From NCBI GenBank assembly GCA_015493475.1, contig WGDC01000051.1:1-55727 (forward strand): a DNA stretch of 55,727 bases, read 5' to 3'. The position numbers and the translations under genes were made by a program. The notes below the pieces were generated by a model. That model did no database searches. It was not told the DNA's origin and saw nothing but the letters and a program-made list of their open reading frames with translations. Positions within the stretch are counted from its first letter, which is position 1, and every line of letters begins with the position of its first letter. Positions 6,853-17,052 of this stretch are shown here, piece after piece. This DNA comes from Deltaproteobacteria bacterium. GTDB lineage: Bacteria > Desulfobacterota > Dissulfuribacteria > Dissulfuribacterales > QOAL01.

Positions 6853-8025
6853 ATGAAAAAGACAGGTTCAGCCACCTTAGATCAGGCCTTTTACAGGGAA
6901 GAAACACTGCAACCGCCTGCGGTCTTGAGCGAAATAGCCGAACGGGCCGGGGTACGGTTCAACGGCACGGCCCCATGGGACATCCAGGTTCATGACAGGG
7001 AAGTATACCGGCGTATACTCACCCAGGGTTCTCTTGGTTTCGGGGAGGCATACATGGATGGCCTGTGGGATTGCGAGAGGCTTGATGAGATGTTTACCAG
7101 GCTATTGCGTGCCGATATAACAGAAGAACCAAGCCTGCGGACGCGGTTACGGTTATTGCTGCAACTGGCGCGGGAAAAAACGCTTAACCTACAGTCCAGC
7201 AAACGCGCCTTCCAGGTTGGAGAACACCACTACGATATTGGCAACGATCTCTTCGAGGCCATGCTGGATTCCAGCATGAGCTACTCCTGCGGCTACTGGC
7301 AAGATGCGGAAGACCTGGAACACGCCCAGCGCAACAAGCTCGACATGATCTGCCGGAAACTGCAACTAAAGCCGGGAGAACGTCTGCTTGACATAGGCTG
7401 TGGCTGGGGCGGGCTCGCCCGTCATGCCGCCCGTCATTACGGGGCCAAGGTCCTTGGGATTACGGTCTCCAGGGAGCAGCAGAAGCTTGCACAAGAACGC
7501 TGCAGTGGCTTGCCGGTAACTATTAAACTGTGCGATTACAGGGAGTTGACGGGCAGTTTTGACAAGATCGTTTCGGTAGGCATGTTCGAGCACGTGGGGC
7601 CCAAAAATTACGGAGTCTATTTCAGGACGGTCTCATCCATCCTGGCTGACAACGGCCTGTTCCTCCTGCATACCATTGGCACATACAAGCTGTCCCACAC
7701 CATGGACCCATGGATAGACAAATACATCTTTCCCAATGGCAAACTTCCATCGGCCCGGGAAATATGCGCCTGTATAGAGGATCGGTTTTTGATTGAAGAC
7801 TGGCAGAACTTCGGACTGGATTACGACAGGACACTAATGGCATGGTGGGAAAATTTCCGCGCCGCCTGGCCGGAACTCAGGCGGAGATACTCGAACCGCT
7901 TCTATCGAATGTGGAAGTACTACCTGCTGAGCTGTGCCGGTTTCTTCCGTTCCCGCCAGGGTCAGTTATGGCAGATAGTTCTCAGCAAGCGGGCCAGGCA
8001 GGCTGTTTACAGGCCGGTTCGCTGA
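6853..8025 (+). CDS. cfa: Cyclopropane-fatty-acyl-phospholipid synthase
   Basis: A 390-residue protein. ATG 6853 follows AGGAGGAG and is chosen over an upstream ATG at 6814. The enzyme transfers a methylene group from SAM to cis double bonds of membrane phospholipid acyl chains. An N-terminal lid domain comes first, then YSCGYW at 144-149 with the conserved Cys146, the SAM-binding LLDIGCGWGG at 178-187, and the GMFEHVGPKNY active-site segment. Length fits Cfa (about 380). It ends 9 nt before glgP, an unexpected partnership of membrane lipid modification with glycogen metabolism. Both may be stress or stationary-phase functions; that link is inference. Confidence 0.95.
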   Translation: MKKTGSATLDQAFYREETLQPPAVLSEIAERAGVRFNGTAPWDIQVHDREVYRRILTQGSLGFGEAYMDGLWDCERLDEMFTRLLRADITEEPSLRTRLRLLLQLAREKTLNLQSSKRAFQVGEHHYDIGNDLFEAMLDSSMSYSCGYWQDAEDLEHAQRNKLDMICRKLQLKPGERLLDIGCGWGGLARHAARHYGAKVLGITVSREQQKLAQERCSGLPVTIKLCDYRELTGSFDKIVSVGMFEHVGPKNYGVYFRTVSSILADNGLFLLHTIGTYKLSHTMDPWIDKYIFPNGKLPSAREICACIEDRFLIEDWQNFGLDYDRTLMAWWENFRAAWPELRRRYSNRFYRMWKYYLLSCAGFFRSRQGQLWQIVLSKRARQAVYRPVR

Positions 8026-8034
8026 AAACTCGAG

Positions 8035-10188
8035 ATGAAAAACATTCGGAACAACACTTCTGCGAATATCGCCATACCGGAACTCCCGGAAAGGATTTCC
8101 GGCCTTGGTGAAATCGCGCTTAACCTGTGGTGGACATGGAATCCAAGGGGAAAGAGACTTTTTGAGATCGTGAATCCATACCTCTGGAAGGAATGCAAGC
8201 AAAATCCCATCGCAATGCTCAAGAAGATACCCGAAGAGGAACTTCATGGCCTATGCGAAAACGAAAACTTCATGGATGAATACAGGTACGTTCGCGCGCT
8301 GTTCAAACAATACATGAATGATAACGCTGCATACGGGGATGAAGAGCCCCTGCCCATCGCCTACTTTTGCGCAGAATACGGGCTTCACCATTCTGTTCCC
8401 ATATATTCCGGTGGACTCGGTTTCCTTGCCGGAGACATACTGAAGGAATCTAGCGACATGGGGCTGCCGATGGTCGGCATGGGTTTCATGTATCCCCAGG
8501 GATACGTGCGCCAGGTTATTGGGAGCGACGGCTGGCAAAGGGGTGCCAACGAATCCATAGACAAGGACACGGCCCCCATAGAACGTGTCTTAGACAAAGA
8601 CGGAGGCCATTTCACCGTCAAGGTGCCGTTTATTGACCCTCCCGTCTATGCCACGGTGTGGAAGATCAATGTTGGCCGCATAACCCTCTACCTCCTCGAC
8701 ACGGATATCGAGCAGAACGATCCGTGGGACAGGCAGATATCCTCTCACCTGTATACGCCCGACATGCATCAGCGCCTCCGGCAGCAGATCGTCTTGGGGA
8801 TCGGGGGCTACAGCGTGCTCGAAAGGCTCGGTATTGAGTACTCCATACTGCACCTGAATGAAGGGCACCCGGCCTTCGCCCTTTTCGAAAGGGTCCGCAC
8901 CTTTATAGAAAACGAAAAAATGGCCATGAAAGATGCAATTGAACGGGTAAGAGCAACATCCATCTTCACGACCCATACACCCCTGCAGGCCGCAACCGAT
9001 GTCTATGGCTTCGACATGATGGGCCATTACTTCAGCGACTACTGGAATAGGCTCGGAATGAATAAGGAACAGTTCATGAGCTTTGGGCTGAATCCAGACG
9101 CACCCGAGTCCGGTTTCAACATGACGGTTTTCGGGCTGAAGATGTGCGCCCACAGGAACGCCGTTAGTAAAAAACACTGCGAAGTAACAAAGGGTATATG
9201 GAAAAATGTATTTAGCCTGATAAACACCAGCGAGGTCCCTATTGATTACGTAACCAATGGAGTCCACCTTCCCACGTGGCTCGGAGATGAACTCTTCGTG
9301 GAATTAGACAAGATACTTGGAGAAAACTGGATAAAAATGCAGGATAACCCTGACTTATGGTTGCGCCTGAAGGATATTCCCGGTAGCAGGATATGGGACA
9401 TCCATTATGCCTGCAAGGAGAGCATGGTCAACTTTATACGGGAACTGGTACGCCGTAAATGGGCCGACGAAGGAATCGACCCCCTCGTGGCCATGGCCGA
9501 GGGTGTGATGCTTGATCCAGACGTCCTGACAATCGGCTTCGCAAGAAGAATGACAGGGTACAAACGGCCTGATCTCATTCTGCATGACATGGACCGTTTG
9601 GACCGGATTATAAATAATTTTGAGCGCCCCGTCCAGGTGATATTTGCGGGAAAGGCCCATCCTTCGGACAACCCGGGCAAGCAGATCCTTCAACGAATAT
9701 TCAAGGCGGCGCAGGATCCAAGATTCAGGGGACGAATCGCATTTGTGGAAGATTACGGTGAGAGCCTGGCAAAGTACCTTGTACACGGCTGCGACGTGTG
9801 GCTCAACAACCCTGTTATTCCATTGGAGGCCTGCGGCACAAGCGGGATGAAGGCAGGCATTAACGGCACGCTGCATTGCTCGTCTCTCGACGGATGGTGG
9901 CCCGAGGGATACAACGGTAAGAACGGGTGGGCCTTCGGTGGCGATGTTGCAAATGATGACACAGACGCCGCAGCCCTTTATGACACCATAGAGCACAAGA
10001 TCGTCCCCCTGTACTACGCCGTGGATGAACAGGGGCGGCCAGTGGAATGGATACGCATGATGAAAGAGGCCATGGGACGCATCTCCCCGGCATTTAGCGC
10101 AAGGCGCATGATGAAGGACTATCTGAACAAATTTTATATTCCTTCCTCCATTAACGCAGTAAAAAACGTGCAAGGGACAGGTGCATGA
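8035..10188 (+). CDS. glgP: Alpha-glucan phosphorylase (short TIGR02094-type)
   Basis: A 717-residue phosphorylase, shorter than the E. coli MalP/GlgP type and like the thermophile/archaeal form. The N-terminal 110 residues are a DUF3417-like domain (NLWWTWNP), followed by the phosphorylase core: FCAEYGLH, YSGGLGFLAGD and NEGHPAF. The PLP-binding segment is EACGTSGMKAGING with Lys606. It removes terminal glucose from alpha-1,4-glucan with phosphate, giving glucose-1-phosphate. It follows cfa by 9 nt and precedes glgB by 71 nt in a co-directional glycogen cluster. The start at 8035 has only weak Shine-Dalgarno support (ctcgag). Confidence 0.96.
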   Translation: MKNIRNNTSANIAIPELPERISGLGEIALNLWWTWNPRGKRLFEIVNPYLWKECKQNPIAMLKKIPEEELHGLCENENFMDEYRYVRALFKQYMNDNAAYGDEEPLPIAYFCAEYGLHHSVPIYSGGLGFLAGDILKESSDMGLPMVGMGFMYPQGYVRQVIGSDGWQRGANESIDKDTAPIERVLDKDGGHFTVKVPFIDPPVYATVWKINVGRITLYLLDTDIEQNDPWDRQISSHLYTPDMHQRLRQQIVLGIGGYSVLERLGIEYSILHLNEGHPAFALFERVRTFIENEKMAMKDAIERVRATSIFTTHTPLQAATDVYGFDMMGHYFSDYWNRLGMNKEQFMSFGLNPDAPESGFNMTVFGLKMCAHRNAVSKKHCEVTKGIWKNVFSLINTSEVPIDYVTNGVHLPTWLGDELFVELDKILGENWIKMQDNPDLWLRLKDIPGSRIWDIHYACKESMVNFIRELVRRKWADEGIDPLVAMAEGVMLDPDVLTIGFARRMTGYKRPDLILHDMDRLDRIINNFERPVQVIFAGKAHPSDNPGKQILQRIFKAAQDPRFRGRIAFVEDYGESLAKYLVHGCDVWLNNPVIPLEACGTSGMKAGINGTLHCSSLDGWWPEGYNGKNGWAFGGDVANDDTDAAALYDTIEHKIVPLYYAVDEQGRPVEWIRMMKEAMGRISPAFSARRMMKDYLNKFYIPSSINAVKNVQGTGA

Positions 10189-10259
10189 CAGTGAGAAAGG
10201 AGCATAGACGTTGCGGCATATATCCCCTGTTTCATTCGAAGAGTTAGGGATTTTGATGC

Positions 10260-12491
10260 ATGATAAGGAAAGATAACCAAGACATGACACAAGAAGGGAC
10301 AGAAATAGAAACAGACAATGAGTTGTTGAAGATAATAGAGGCTCGTCACCATGACCCTTTTTCCATCCTCGGCAGACATGAAAAAGGTAACGGGCATGCA
10401 GTAGTCCGCGTATTTTTACCGGGCGCGTCGAGCGTGCGTATCCTTGACATAGGCCAGGAAATGTCTCGCCTCAAAGGTACGGATATCTTTCAATGGGAAG
10501 GGCCAGGGGATAGCCTTCCAGGGCATTACAGGATCTGGTGGCAGGATCTGGAGGGTATGGAGCACGTTTACCACGATCCTTACAGCTTTCCGCCCTTGAT
10601 TCCCGAATTCGACCTCGGCCTTTTTGCAGCGGGAAAGCATTGGCACATTTACCGTATTCTTGGAGCACACAAGTACGAGGTTGACGGGATACCAGGGGTC
10701 CTTTTTGCAGTATGGGCACCTAATGCAGAGCGTGTCAGCGTGGTGGGGGATTTCAATTCATGGGACGGCAGGAGGCATCCCATGAGAATCCGCCAGGATT
10801 ACGGAACATGGGAGCTCTTTATTCCAGATCTTACGCCAGGCGGTGTTTACAAATATGAAATCAGGAACCGTGAAACTGGCATGGTCTTTTTGAAAACCGA
10901 CCCATACGCTCAACAGCTTGAAATAAGGCCCAAAGAAGCAGCAATCATAACGGATGAACCTCGTCATGTATGGAATGACGACGAATGGACAGAGGATAGA
11001 AAGGCCTTTGACTGGCAGCATTCCAAGATCTCCATCTACGAGGTGCACCTTGGCTCATGGCAGAGGGGGCCAGAGGGCGAGTTTCTTAACTACAGAGAGC
11101 TTGCAAGGCGCCTTGTTCCCTACGTGAAGGAGCTCGGTTTTACACACATAGAACTGCTTCCCATTACGGAGCATCCCTTCGACCTTTCCTGGGGATACCA
11201 GAGCACGGGTTATTTCGCCCCGACGAGCAGATTCGGAACCCCGGACGACTTCCGGTTTTTCGTGGACTTCTGCCACGAGCATAGGATCGGGGTATTCCTC
11301 GACTGGGTGCCCGCCCATTTTCCCAAGGACGCACACGGCCTTGCCCGGTTTGACGGCACCCCCCTTTATGAACACGAGGACCCCAGGCTCGGAGAACATC
11401 TCGACTGGTCCACGCTGATCTTCAATTACGGGAGAAACGAGGTCAAGAATTTCCTGCTTTCGAGCGCCGTATTCTGGCTTGAGGAATTCCACATAGACGG
11501 CTTGCGGGTGGATGCAGTTGCATCCATGTTATACCTTGACTATTCACGGACAGACTGGGTGCCTAACCGTTTCGGCGGCAGGGAAAACCTCGAGGCCATA
11601 GACTTTTTGAGGGGACTTAACGAGGTAACACATGGGCAATTTCCAGGCGTGCTAATCATGGCCGAAGAATCCACGGCATGGCCCCAGGTCACCCGCCCTA
11701 CCTATGTCGGAGGCCTGGGATTCGACCTCAAGTGGAACATGGGCTGGATGAACGACACCCTTGAATACATGTCCAAGGATCCGGTCCACAGAAAATACCA
11801 CCACGACATGCTCACCTTCAGCCTTCTCTATGCCTTTAGTGAAAACTTCCTGCTTCCCCTCTCCCACGACGAAGTAGTGCACGGGAAGGGCTCGCTCTTG
11901 AACAAGATGCCCGGAGACGAGTGGCAGGCCTTTGCAAACCTGCGTCTCCTTTACACTTACATGTTCACTCACCCTGGGAAAAAGCTCTTGTTCATGGGGT
12001 GTGAATTTGCTCAGAAAAGCGAGTGGAACAGCGCCGGCACTCTTGAATGGAACGTTATAGAATACCCTCTTCACAAGGGAGTAATGAGCCTTGTCAAGGA
12101 CCTCAACGGCCTTTGTGGGCGTCTTGCCTCCCTCCACTATTTTGACTTCGACTGGAAGGGTTTTGAATGGATAGACAGCAATGACGCTGTTCAGTCCGTA
12201 CTCACCTATATCCGGAAAAAGGGGGATGATTTCCTCGTTATCGCCTTAAATTTCACCCCGGTGCCCCGTGAAAACTACCAGGTAGGGGTGCCCGCAGGGG
12301 GAAGATACCGGGAAATCTTCAATTCCGATTCCGCATTTTACGGAGGAAGCAACCTCGGAAACGGCGGGCTGGACATCGTTGCTGAAAACAAGGGGTGGAT
12401 GGGACGCCCCTTTTCCGTGAGGCTCACCATTCCGCCCCTCGCTGGCATCATCCTGAGGCCTACGACCATTGGTGGTTATCAGAACGGTTAA
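10260..12491 (+). CDS. glgB: 1,4-alpha-glucan branching enzyme
   Basis: A 743-residue GH13 enzyme with two N-terminal CBM48-like modules (first about residues 20-110, second about 120-230), the TIM barrel, and a C-terminal beta domain. Active-site residues are in place: nucleophile Asp418 in DGLRVDA, acid/base Glu469 in MAEES, and Asp537 in [11 protein letters not shown]. It moves oligoglucan chains to make alpha-1,6 branches in glycogen. ATG 10260 has a moderate AGGG site; an alternative ATG at 10284 with AAGGAAAG upstream is possible. The stop lies 41 nt before the next gene. Confidence 0.97.
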   Translation: MIRKDNQDMTQEGTEIETDNELLKIIEARHHDPFSILGRHEKGNGHAVVRVFLPGASSVRILDIGQEMSRLKGTDIFQWEGPGDSLPGHYRIWWQDLEGMEHVYHDPYSFPPLIPEFDLGLFAAGKHWHIYRILGAHKYEVDGIPGVLFAVWAPNAERVSVVGDFNSWDGRRHPMRIRQDYGTWELFIPDLTPGGVYKYEIRNRETGMVFLKTDPYAQQLEIRPKEAAIITDEPRHVWNDDEWTEDRKAFDWQHSKISIYEVHLGSWQRGPEGEFLNYRELARRLVPYVKELGFTHIELLPITEHPFDLSWGYQSTGYFAPTSRFGTPDDFRFFVDFCHEHRIGVFLDWVPAHFPKDAHGLARFDGTPLYEHEDPRLGEHLDWSTLIFNYGRNEVKNFLLSSAVFWLEEFHIDGLRVDAVASMLYLDYSRTDWVPNRFGGRENLEAIDFLRGLNEVTHGQFPGVLIMAEESTAWPQVTRPTYVGGLGFDLKWNMGWMNDTLEYMSKDPVHRKYHHDMLTFSLLYAFSENFLLPLSHDEVVHGKGSLLNKMPGDEWQAFANLRLLYTYMFTHPGKKLLFMGCEFAQKSEWNSAGTLEWNVIEYPLHKGVMSLVKDLNGLCGRLASLHYFDFDWKGFEWIDSNDAVQSVLTYIRKKGDDFLVIALNFTPVPRENYQVGVPAGGRYREIFNSDSAFYGGSNLGNGGLDIVAENKGWMGRPFSVRLTIPPLAGIILRPTTIGGYQNG

Positions 12492-12532
12492 ATCAAGGCG
12501 CACTTGTGCCGCTTGTCTTGGAGAGTCATCAG

Positions 12533-13753
12533 ATGGAAAATCACCGCACGTTTCATGCCTTAGTGCTTAACTTTCATCAACCTGCCGGGAACCTGGAACA
12601 CCTCCTCGAGCATGAGCCATGGGAGGCGCGCCAGATTCTCTACAGCCTGGACCGGGTACCCCAGACACTCTGGAAATACGAAGACGTGGGCAAGGCGCAT
12701 CTTTCCCTGTCCGGAACGCTTCTTGAGACAATCTCGAACCCGGATTTTCAAAGAAAAATTTACGGAATAGTTGATTGCGGCTCTCTCCTGTGGCATCTCC
12801 AGAACAGGAGGATCATCGAGATACTCGGGACGGCATACTACCATCCCGTGCTCCCGCTTATCCCCAAGGCAGACCGTTTGGAACAGATTGGCAGGTGGCG
12901 TGGCATTGCAGCCCACCTCTTCTGGCGAAACGATTTTCAGGGATTTTGGCCCCCTGAAATGGGCTTCTCCATGGAAATTATCCCCATTTTAAAACGCTTC
13001 GGATATCGTTACGTGGTAGTGGACAGTGAATACATAAAACCACTGACGCCCATGAGCTGGCAGGAAATACGCTACCGGCCTCATGTTGCAGAATACGGCG
13101 GAGAAGAGATTATCGTAGTGGTGAGAGACCGGGAGCTTTCCAACGCCCAGGAAAGCGGAATGACATTCACCTGGTTCGATAAAGAGGTCCGTTGCCGGAC
13201 TATGGGTTGTAATTTCCCGCCCTTGGTAGTCACTTGCACGGACGGAGACAATGGCGGCTGGTTTAGGAACACCTCGTCTGAAGCGAATTTCTGGGGGGCA
13301 TTTTACCAAGAGTTCATGAACCGGGCTTCTCGCGGCCACACTGCCCTGCTTCCCGTATTCATACATGAATATCTTGACAGGTACGGGGCGCACGGGAAAA
13401 TAAACGTGGATACCGGGGCATGGAACACAGGGTGGCATCACGGAAGAGGCTTCGTCCAGTGGCAGGGCTCAAGGGCACAGAAGGCAGCCGCTGAAAGGGT
13501 GTTTGAAACAAGCAGGGCGGTTTACGAGGCCATTGAAATGGTCGGCAGACAAGGCGTGGGCGGTTACGCACAGCAGTCTATTGAAAACGCAATGTGGCAT
13601 CTTCTTCGAGCAGAGACAAGTTGTAACTTTTACTGGGGCGAGGCCTGGGTAGGAAGGTGCCACACTGACCTTGACCAGTCATGGAGATACATAGAAGAAG
13701 TCAGGGCCCTTTTGGACCGAACAAGAGAACAGGGCGAAAATGGTTTGAGGTGA
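12533..13753 (+). CDS. GH57 family protein (alpha-glucan-acting), first of two
   Basis: 406 residues from ATG 12533, which is preceded by TTGGAGAG; the frame is open further upstream inside glgB, but that extension has no ribosome site. GH57 landmarks: HQP at 15-17, the WPPEMG segment with the expected nucleophile Glu142, and TDGDNGGW with Asp237 as the likely acid. GH57 enzymes act on alpha-glucans as amylases, 4-alpha-glucanotransferases or branching enzymes; the exact activity cannot be read from sequence. Its position between glgB and glgA makes a role in glycogen trimming or branching likely. It ends 4 nt before glgA, so translation is probably coupled. Confidence 0.9.
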   Translation: MENHRTFHALVLNFHQPAGNLEHLLEHEPWEARQILYSLDRVPQTLWKYEDVGKAHLSLSGTLLETISNPDFQRKIYGIVDCGSLLWHLQNRRIIEILGTAYYHPVLPLIPKADRLEQIGRWRGIAAHLFWRNDFQGFWPPEMGFSMEIIPILKRFGYRYVVVDSEYIKPLTPMSWQEIRYRPHVAEYGGEEIIVVVRDRELSNAQESGMTFTWFDKEVRCRTMGCNFPPLVVTCTDGDNGGWFRNTSSEANFWGAFYQEFMNRASRGHTALLPVFIHEYLDRYGAHGKINVDTGAWNTGWHHGRGFVQWQGSRAQKAAAERVFETSRAVYEAIEMVGRQGVGGYAQQSIENAMWHLLRAETSCNFYWGEAWVGRCHTDLDQSWRYIEEVRALLDRTREQGENGLR

Positions 13754-13757
13754 TGAA

Positions 13758-15230
13758 ATGTATATTGTAATGGTGAGCTCGGAATGCGCCCCGGTTGCAA
13801 AGGTAGGGGGCCTGGCAGACGTCGTGTTCGGCCTCAGCAGGGAGCTCGAGATTAGGGGAAACGCAGTCGAGATCATTCTGCCAAAATACGATTGCATGCG
13901 CTATGACCACATTTGGGGCCTTCACGTAACGTATCAGGACCTGTGGGTGCCTTGGTTCAACGGAGCGGTCCATTGTACAGTCTGGTTCGGTTTCGTACAT
14001 GGTCGCAAGTGTTTTTTTATAGAACCCCATAGCGGAGATAATTTTTTCAACCGGGGGGCCTATTATGGCTTTCCAGACGAGGCAATGCGCATGGCCTTTT
14101 TTACCAAGGCAGCCCTTGAATTTATGCTCAAGACAAACAAGAGGCCCGATGTCATCCACACCCATGACTGGCAAACCGCCCTTACCCCGGTCCTGCTGTT
14201 TGAGATATATAAATACCACGGCTTGGAGAACCAGAGGGTCTGCCACACCGTCCACAACTTTAGGCATCAGGGCATAGCGGGTGAAGACATCCTGTGGGCC
14301 ACCGGGCTCGGGCGGCCCGGTTATTATTATTCCAGGGACCGCCTTGGCGACGATTTCAACCCCCAGGCTATAAACTTCACCAAGGGAAGCATAGTGTATT
14401 CCAACTTTGTAACAACGGTTTCACCGCATCATGCCTGGGAGGTGCTCAACACAGACATGGGCTACGGCCTAGGTCACATCCTTAACGTGCACAGCCACAA
14501 GTTCGGTGGTGTTCTGAATGGTCTGGACTACGACACATGGAATCCGGAGACAGATCCACTCATACCTTGCCATTACATCAGGGACCACATAGAGGAAAAA
14601 TACCGGGACAAAGAGGCATTAAGACACAGGCTGCTTCTTCGCCAGGATTACAAGCCGTTGATCGCCTACGTGGGAAGGCTCGATTTCCAAAAGGGCGTGC
14701 ACCTCATAAGGCACGCCCTTTTTTATTCCATATATAACGGGTCCCAGTTCATACTTCTTGGTTCCAGCCCCCAGGAAGACATCAACAGCTATTTCTGGCA
14801 CCTAAAACACTACCTGAACGACAACCCGGACTGCCATCTCGAGATAGGCTTCAACGAGGAACTGGCTCACCTCATATATGCCGGAGCAGACATGATCGTC
14901 GCTCCGAGCGTGTTCGAACCGTGCGGCCTTGTACAGATGATCGCCATGAGATACGGAACTGTACCCATAGTAAGGGGCGTGGGAGGCTTCATAGACACGG
15001 TATTTGACAGGGATTACTCCAACAGGCCGATGGAGGAGAGAAATGGTTACGTATTCTACCATCTTGATTATCAAGCAATAGAATCCGCCATGTCAAGGGC
15101 CATAGGTCTGTGGTATACCTATCCTGGAGAGTTCAGAAAATTACTACAGAACGGTATGGCCTATGATTTTTCATGGAATAGGCCTGCCCAGGATTACTTG
15201 AACATCTACGAATACATAAGGCACAAGTAA
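13758..15230 (+). CDS. glgA: Glycogen synthase (GT5)
   Basis: A 490-residue GT-B glycosyltransferase. The N-terminal KVGGLADV (Lys15) binds the nucleotide-sugar, THDWQTAL follows in the first domain, and the C-terminal domain has YVGRLDFQKG and the FEPCGL signature with Glu387. It elongates alpha-1,4-glucan from ADP- or UDP-glucose. The KVGGL form, rather than KTGGL, is shared with plant and cyanobacterial starch synthases. It starts 4 nt after the GH57 stop. No ADP-glucose pyrophosphorylase gene lies in the window, so the donor must be made elsewhere. Confidence 0.96.
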   Translation: MYIVMVSSECAPVAKVGGLADVVFGLSRELEIRGNAVEIILPKYDCMRYDHIWGLHVTYQDLWVPWFNGAVHCTVWFGFVHGRKCFFIEPHSGDNFFNRGAYYGFPDEAMRMAFFTKAALEFMLKTNKRPDVIHTHDWQTALTPVLLFEIYKYHGLENQRVCHTVHNFRHQGIAGEDILWATGLGRPGYYYSRDRLGDDFNPQAINFTKGSIVYSNFVTTVSPHHAWEVLNTDMGYGLGHILNVHSHKFGGVLNGLDYDTWNPETDPLIPCHYIRDHIEEKYRDKEALRHRLLLRQDYKPLIAYVGRLDFQKGVHLIRHALFYSIYNGSQFILLGSSPQEDINSYFWHLKHYLNDNPDCHLEIGFNEELAHLIYAGADMIVAPSVFEPCGLVQMIAMRYGTVPIVRGVGGFIDTVFDRDYSNRPMEERNGYVFYHLDYQAIESAMSRAIGLWYTYPGEFRKLLQNGMAYDFSWNRPAQDYLNIYEYIRHK

Positions 15231-15299
15231 ACGTCCGAGCCCTTCCCTGTTTTTTAGGGGCCGGAATTTTTGTAAGGGTGCAGAAAAGGTGGCTATACT

Positions 15300-16763
15300 A
15301 TGAAAATACCTGAATATATTAACGGCCTTCCTGCCGTTTCTGGTTTTGAAAAAGAGGTGGAAACCGCTGTGAAAGAGGCAGACGGCGCCCCGGTTTTCCT
15401 GCAGGAAAGTCCGGTAAAATTCAACGAGATCAGGAGCGCGTTTTCCATAGCGCTTCACATGCACCAGCCTCTTATTCCTGCCGGGGGCCGCGACCTGAGC
15501 ACGGCTGAGGTCATAAGCAACCTGCAATACATGATGGAGCACCAGGATGTTGGAGATAACCACAACGCCCCGGTGTTTCTGTGGTGCTATAAACGCATGG
15601 GCGAATTCATTCCGCAGCTTTGCAAAGAGGGTTTGGAACCTCGTGTCAGCCTAGACTATTCTGGCACCCTACTTCACGGCCTTAGGCATATGGGTGCAGA
15701 TGACGTCATTGACAGTCTCAGGAAAATCACCTGCGACAAGGCTTACAACAGGTGCGTGGAATGGCTTGGTTCTGCTTGGGGCCACCCGGTTGCTCCTTCC
15801 ACTCCCATGCAGGACTACAGGCTTCACGTTAAGGCCTGGCAGCAGCATTTTGCCGGTATATTCGGCATAGAGGCCTTGAAGCGGGTAAAGGGTTTTTCTC
15901 CCGCCGAGATGGCGTTGCCAAACCACCCGGATGTGGCCTATGAATTTGTAAGCATATTGCGAGAATGCGGCTATAGATGGGTATTTGTACAGGAACATAC
16001 TGTCGAGATACCCGAAAACGGAAACGGCCCCGTGCAGCCACATCTCCCCCACCGCTTAGTATGCACAAATTCCGAGGGCGGGTCCGTGGAAATAGTGGCG
16101 ATAATCAAGACCCAGGGAAGCGACACCAAGCTTGTCGGACAGATGCAGCCCTATTACGAGGCAAAGGGCCTGTCCCCCCTTGAGATAAAAGGGAAAAATA
16201 TTCCACTTATGTCTGCGCAGATTTCTGACGGAGAAAATGGCGGCGTGATGATGAACGAGTTCCCACCGAAGTACTTTGAGGTAATAAGGGAATGCAGCGG
16301 TGGCAGCACCCCTGCCATGAATCCCACCGAATACTTAGAACACCTTTATGCAGAGGGCATAGGCATGGAAGACCTGCCTGTTGTGCAGCCCGTTTGTCAA
16401 AGGGCGATATGGGCCCGGTTTAGGCCGGGCGATGGACGGGCACGCCTCGAAGAAGTCATAAAGGAACTGAGGAAAGACATAGGCGTAAACTTTTCAATGG
16501 AAGGTGGAAGCTGGACGAACAACCTGTCTTGGGTCAGGGGCTACAAGGATGTACTTACTCCCATCGAAGAGGTCAGCGCCCTGTTTTACGAAAAGGTCCT
16601 TAAGCCGGGCGTGCCTTCCTCTGAACACAGGTACCGCAACGCCCTTTTTCATCTCATGTGCGCGGAGACAAGCTGCTTTCGTTACTGGGGAGAGGGTATA
16701 TGGACCGATTACGCCAAGGAATTCTGCCGCAGGACTAAGGATATTCTTCAATACGATTTTTAG
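15300..16763 (+). CDS. GH57 family protein, second of two
   Basis: 487 residues with an N-terminal extension of about 45 residues before the GH57 barrel. HQP is at 55-57, SPAEMA carries the expected nucleophile position Glu203, and SDGENGG (309-315) carries the acid position Asp310. It shares the C-terminal layout of the first GH57 (LLRAETSC/LMCAETSC, FRYWGE) but is clearly divergent and not a recent duplicate. It probably acts on glycogen with the neighbouring enzymes, as a hydrolase, glucanotransferase or regulator. The 69-nt gap after glgA has a weak CCCT/AGGG stem. Confidence 0.88.
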   Translation: MKIPEYINGLPAVSGFEKEVETAVKEADGAPVFLQESPVKFNEIRSAFSIALHMHQPLIPAGGRDLSTAEVISNLQYMMEHQDVGDNHNAPVFLWCYKRMGEFIPQLCKEGLEPRVSLDYSGTLLHGLRHMGADDVIDSLRKITCDKAYNRCVEWLGSAWGHPVAPSTPMQDYRLHVKAWQQHFAGIFGIEALKRVKGFSPAEMALPNHPDVAYEFVSILRECGYRWVFVQEHTVEIPENGNGPVQPHLPHRLVCTNSEGGSVEIVAIIKTQGSDTKLVGQMQPYYEAKGLSPLEIKGKNIPLMSAQISDGENGGVMMNEFPPKYFEVIRECSGGSTPAMNPTEYLEHLYAEGIGMEDLPVVQPVCQRAIWARFRPGDGRARLEEVIKELRKDIGVNFSMEGGSWTNNLSWVRGYKDVLTPIEEVSALFYEKVLKPGVPSSEHRYRNALFHLMCAETSCFRYWGEGIWTDYAKEFCRRTKDILQYDF

Positions 16764-16889
16764 ACTACTGAGAATATCCTTTTGGGTACCGTAACCCGTA
16801 AATTCACGGCATAGTTCCCCATACATTCGACGGCATATTGGTTTTCGAGTAGACTTCACCGCATACCGGGTACATCTACGGACTTCAGG

Positions 16890-16919
16890 TTGACAAGGAT
16901 AATCGAAAGTGGTTAGATT
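16890..16919 (+). promoter_or_regulatory. Candidate sigma70 promoter for the speD-like/speE operon
   Basis: TTGACA (16890-16895), an 18-nt spacer and TAGATT (16914-16919) sit in the 289-nt gap before the speD-like gene, giving a leader of about 125 nt. The rest of this gap shows no other clear signal. Confidence 0.4.
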
Positions 16920-17052
16920 CTTCGCCGTTTCTAAGAAAAGATTCATTCTTTGGCTATCAAGGAGACCAAGACGTACGATTACGTCCCTTGCTTATCAACA
17001 GCGGCCGGCCACAGATTTCATTCAAGAAACCGGGCCGGGAAGGAGACTGCCC

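Noticed and set aside
6530-6856. 108-codon + frame running into the cfa start
   Set aside because: No ribosome site, no recognisable motif or hydrophobic pattern, and it overlaps the well-supported cfa start.
9355-10290. 311-codon frame antisense to glgP
   Set aside because: Shadow frame; glgP motifs are complete on the + strand.
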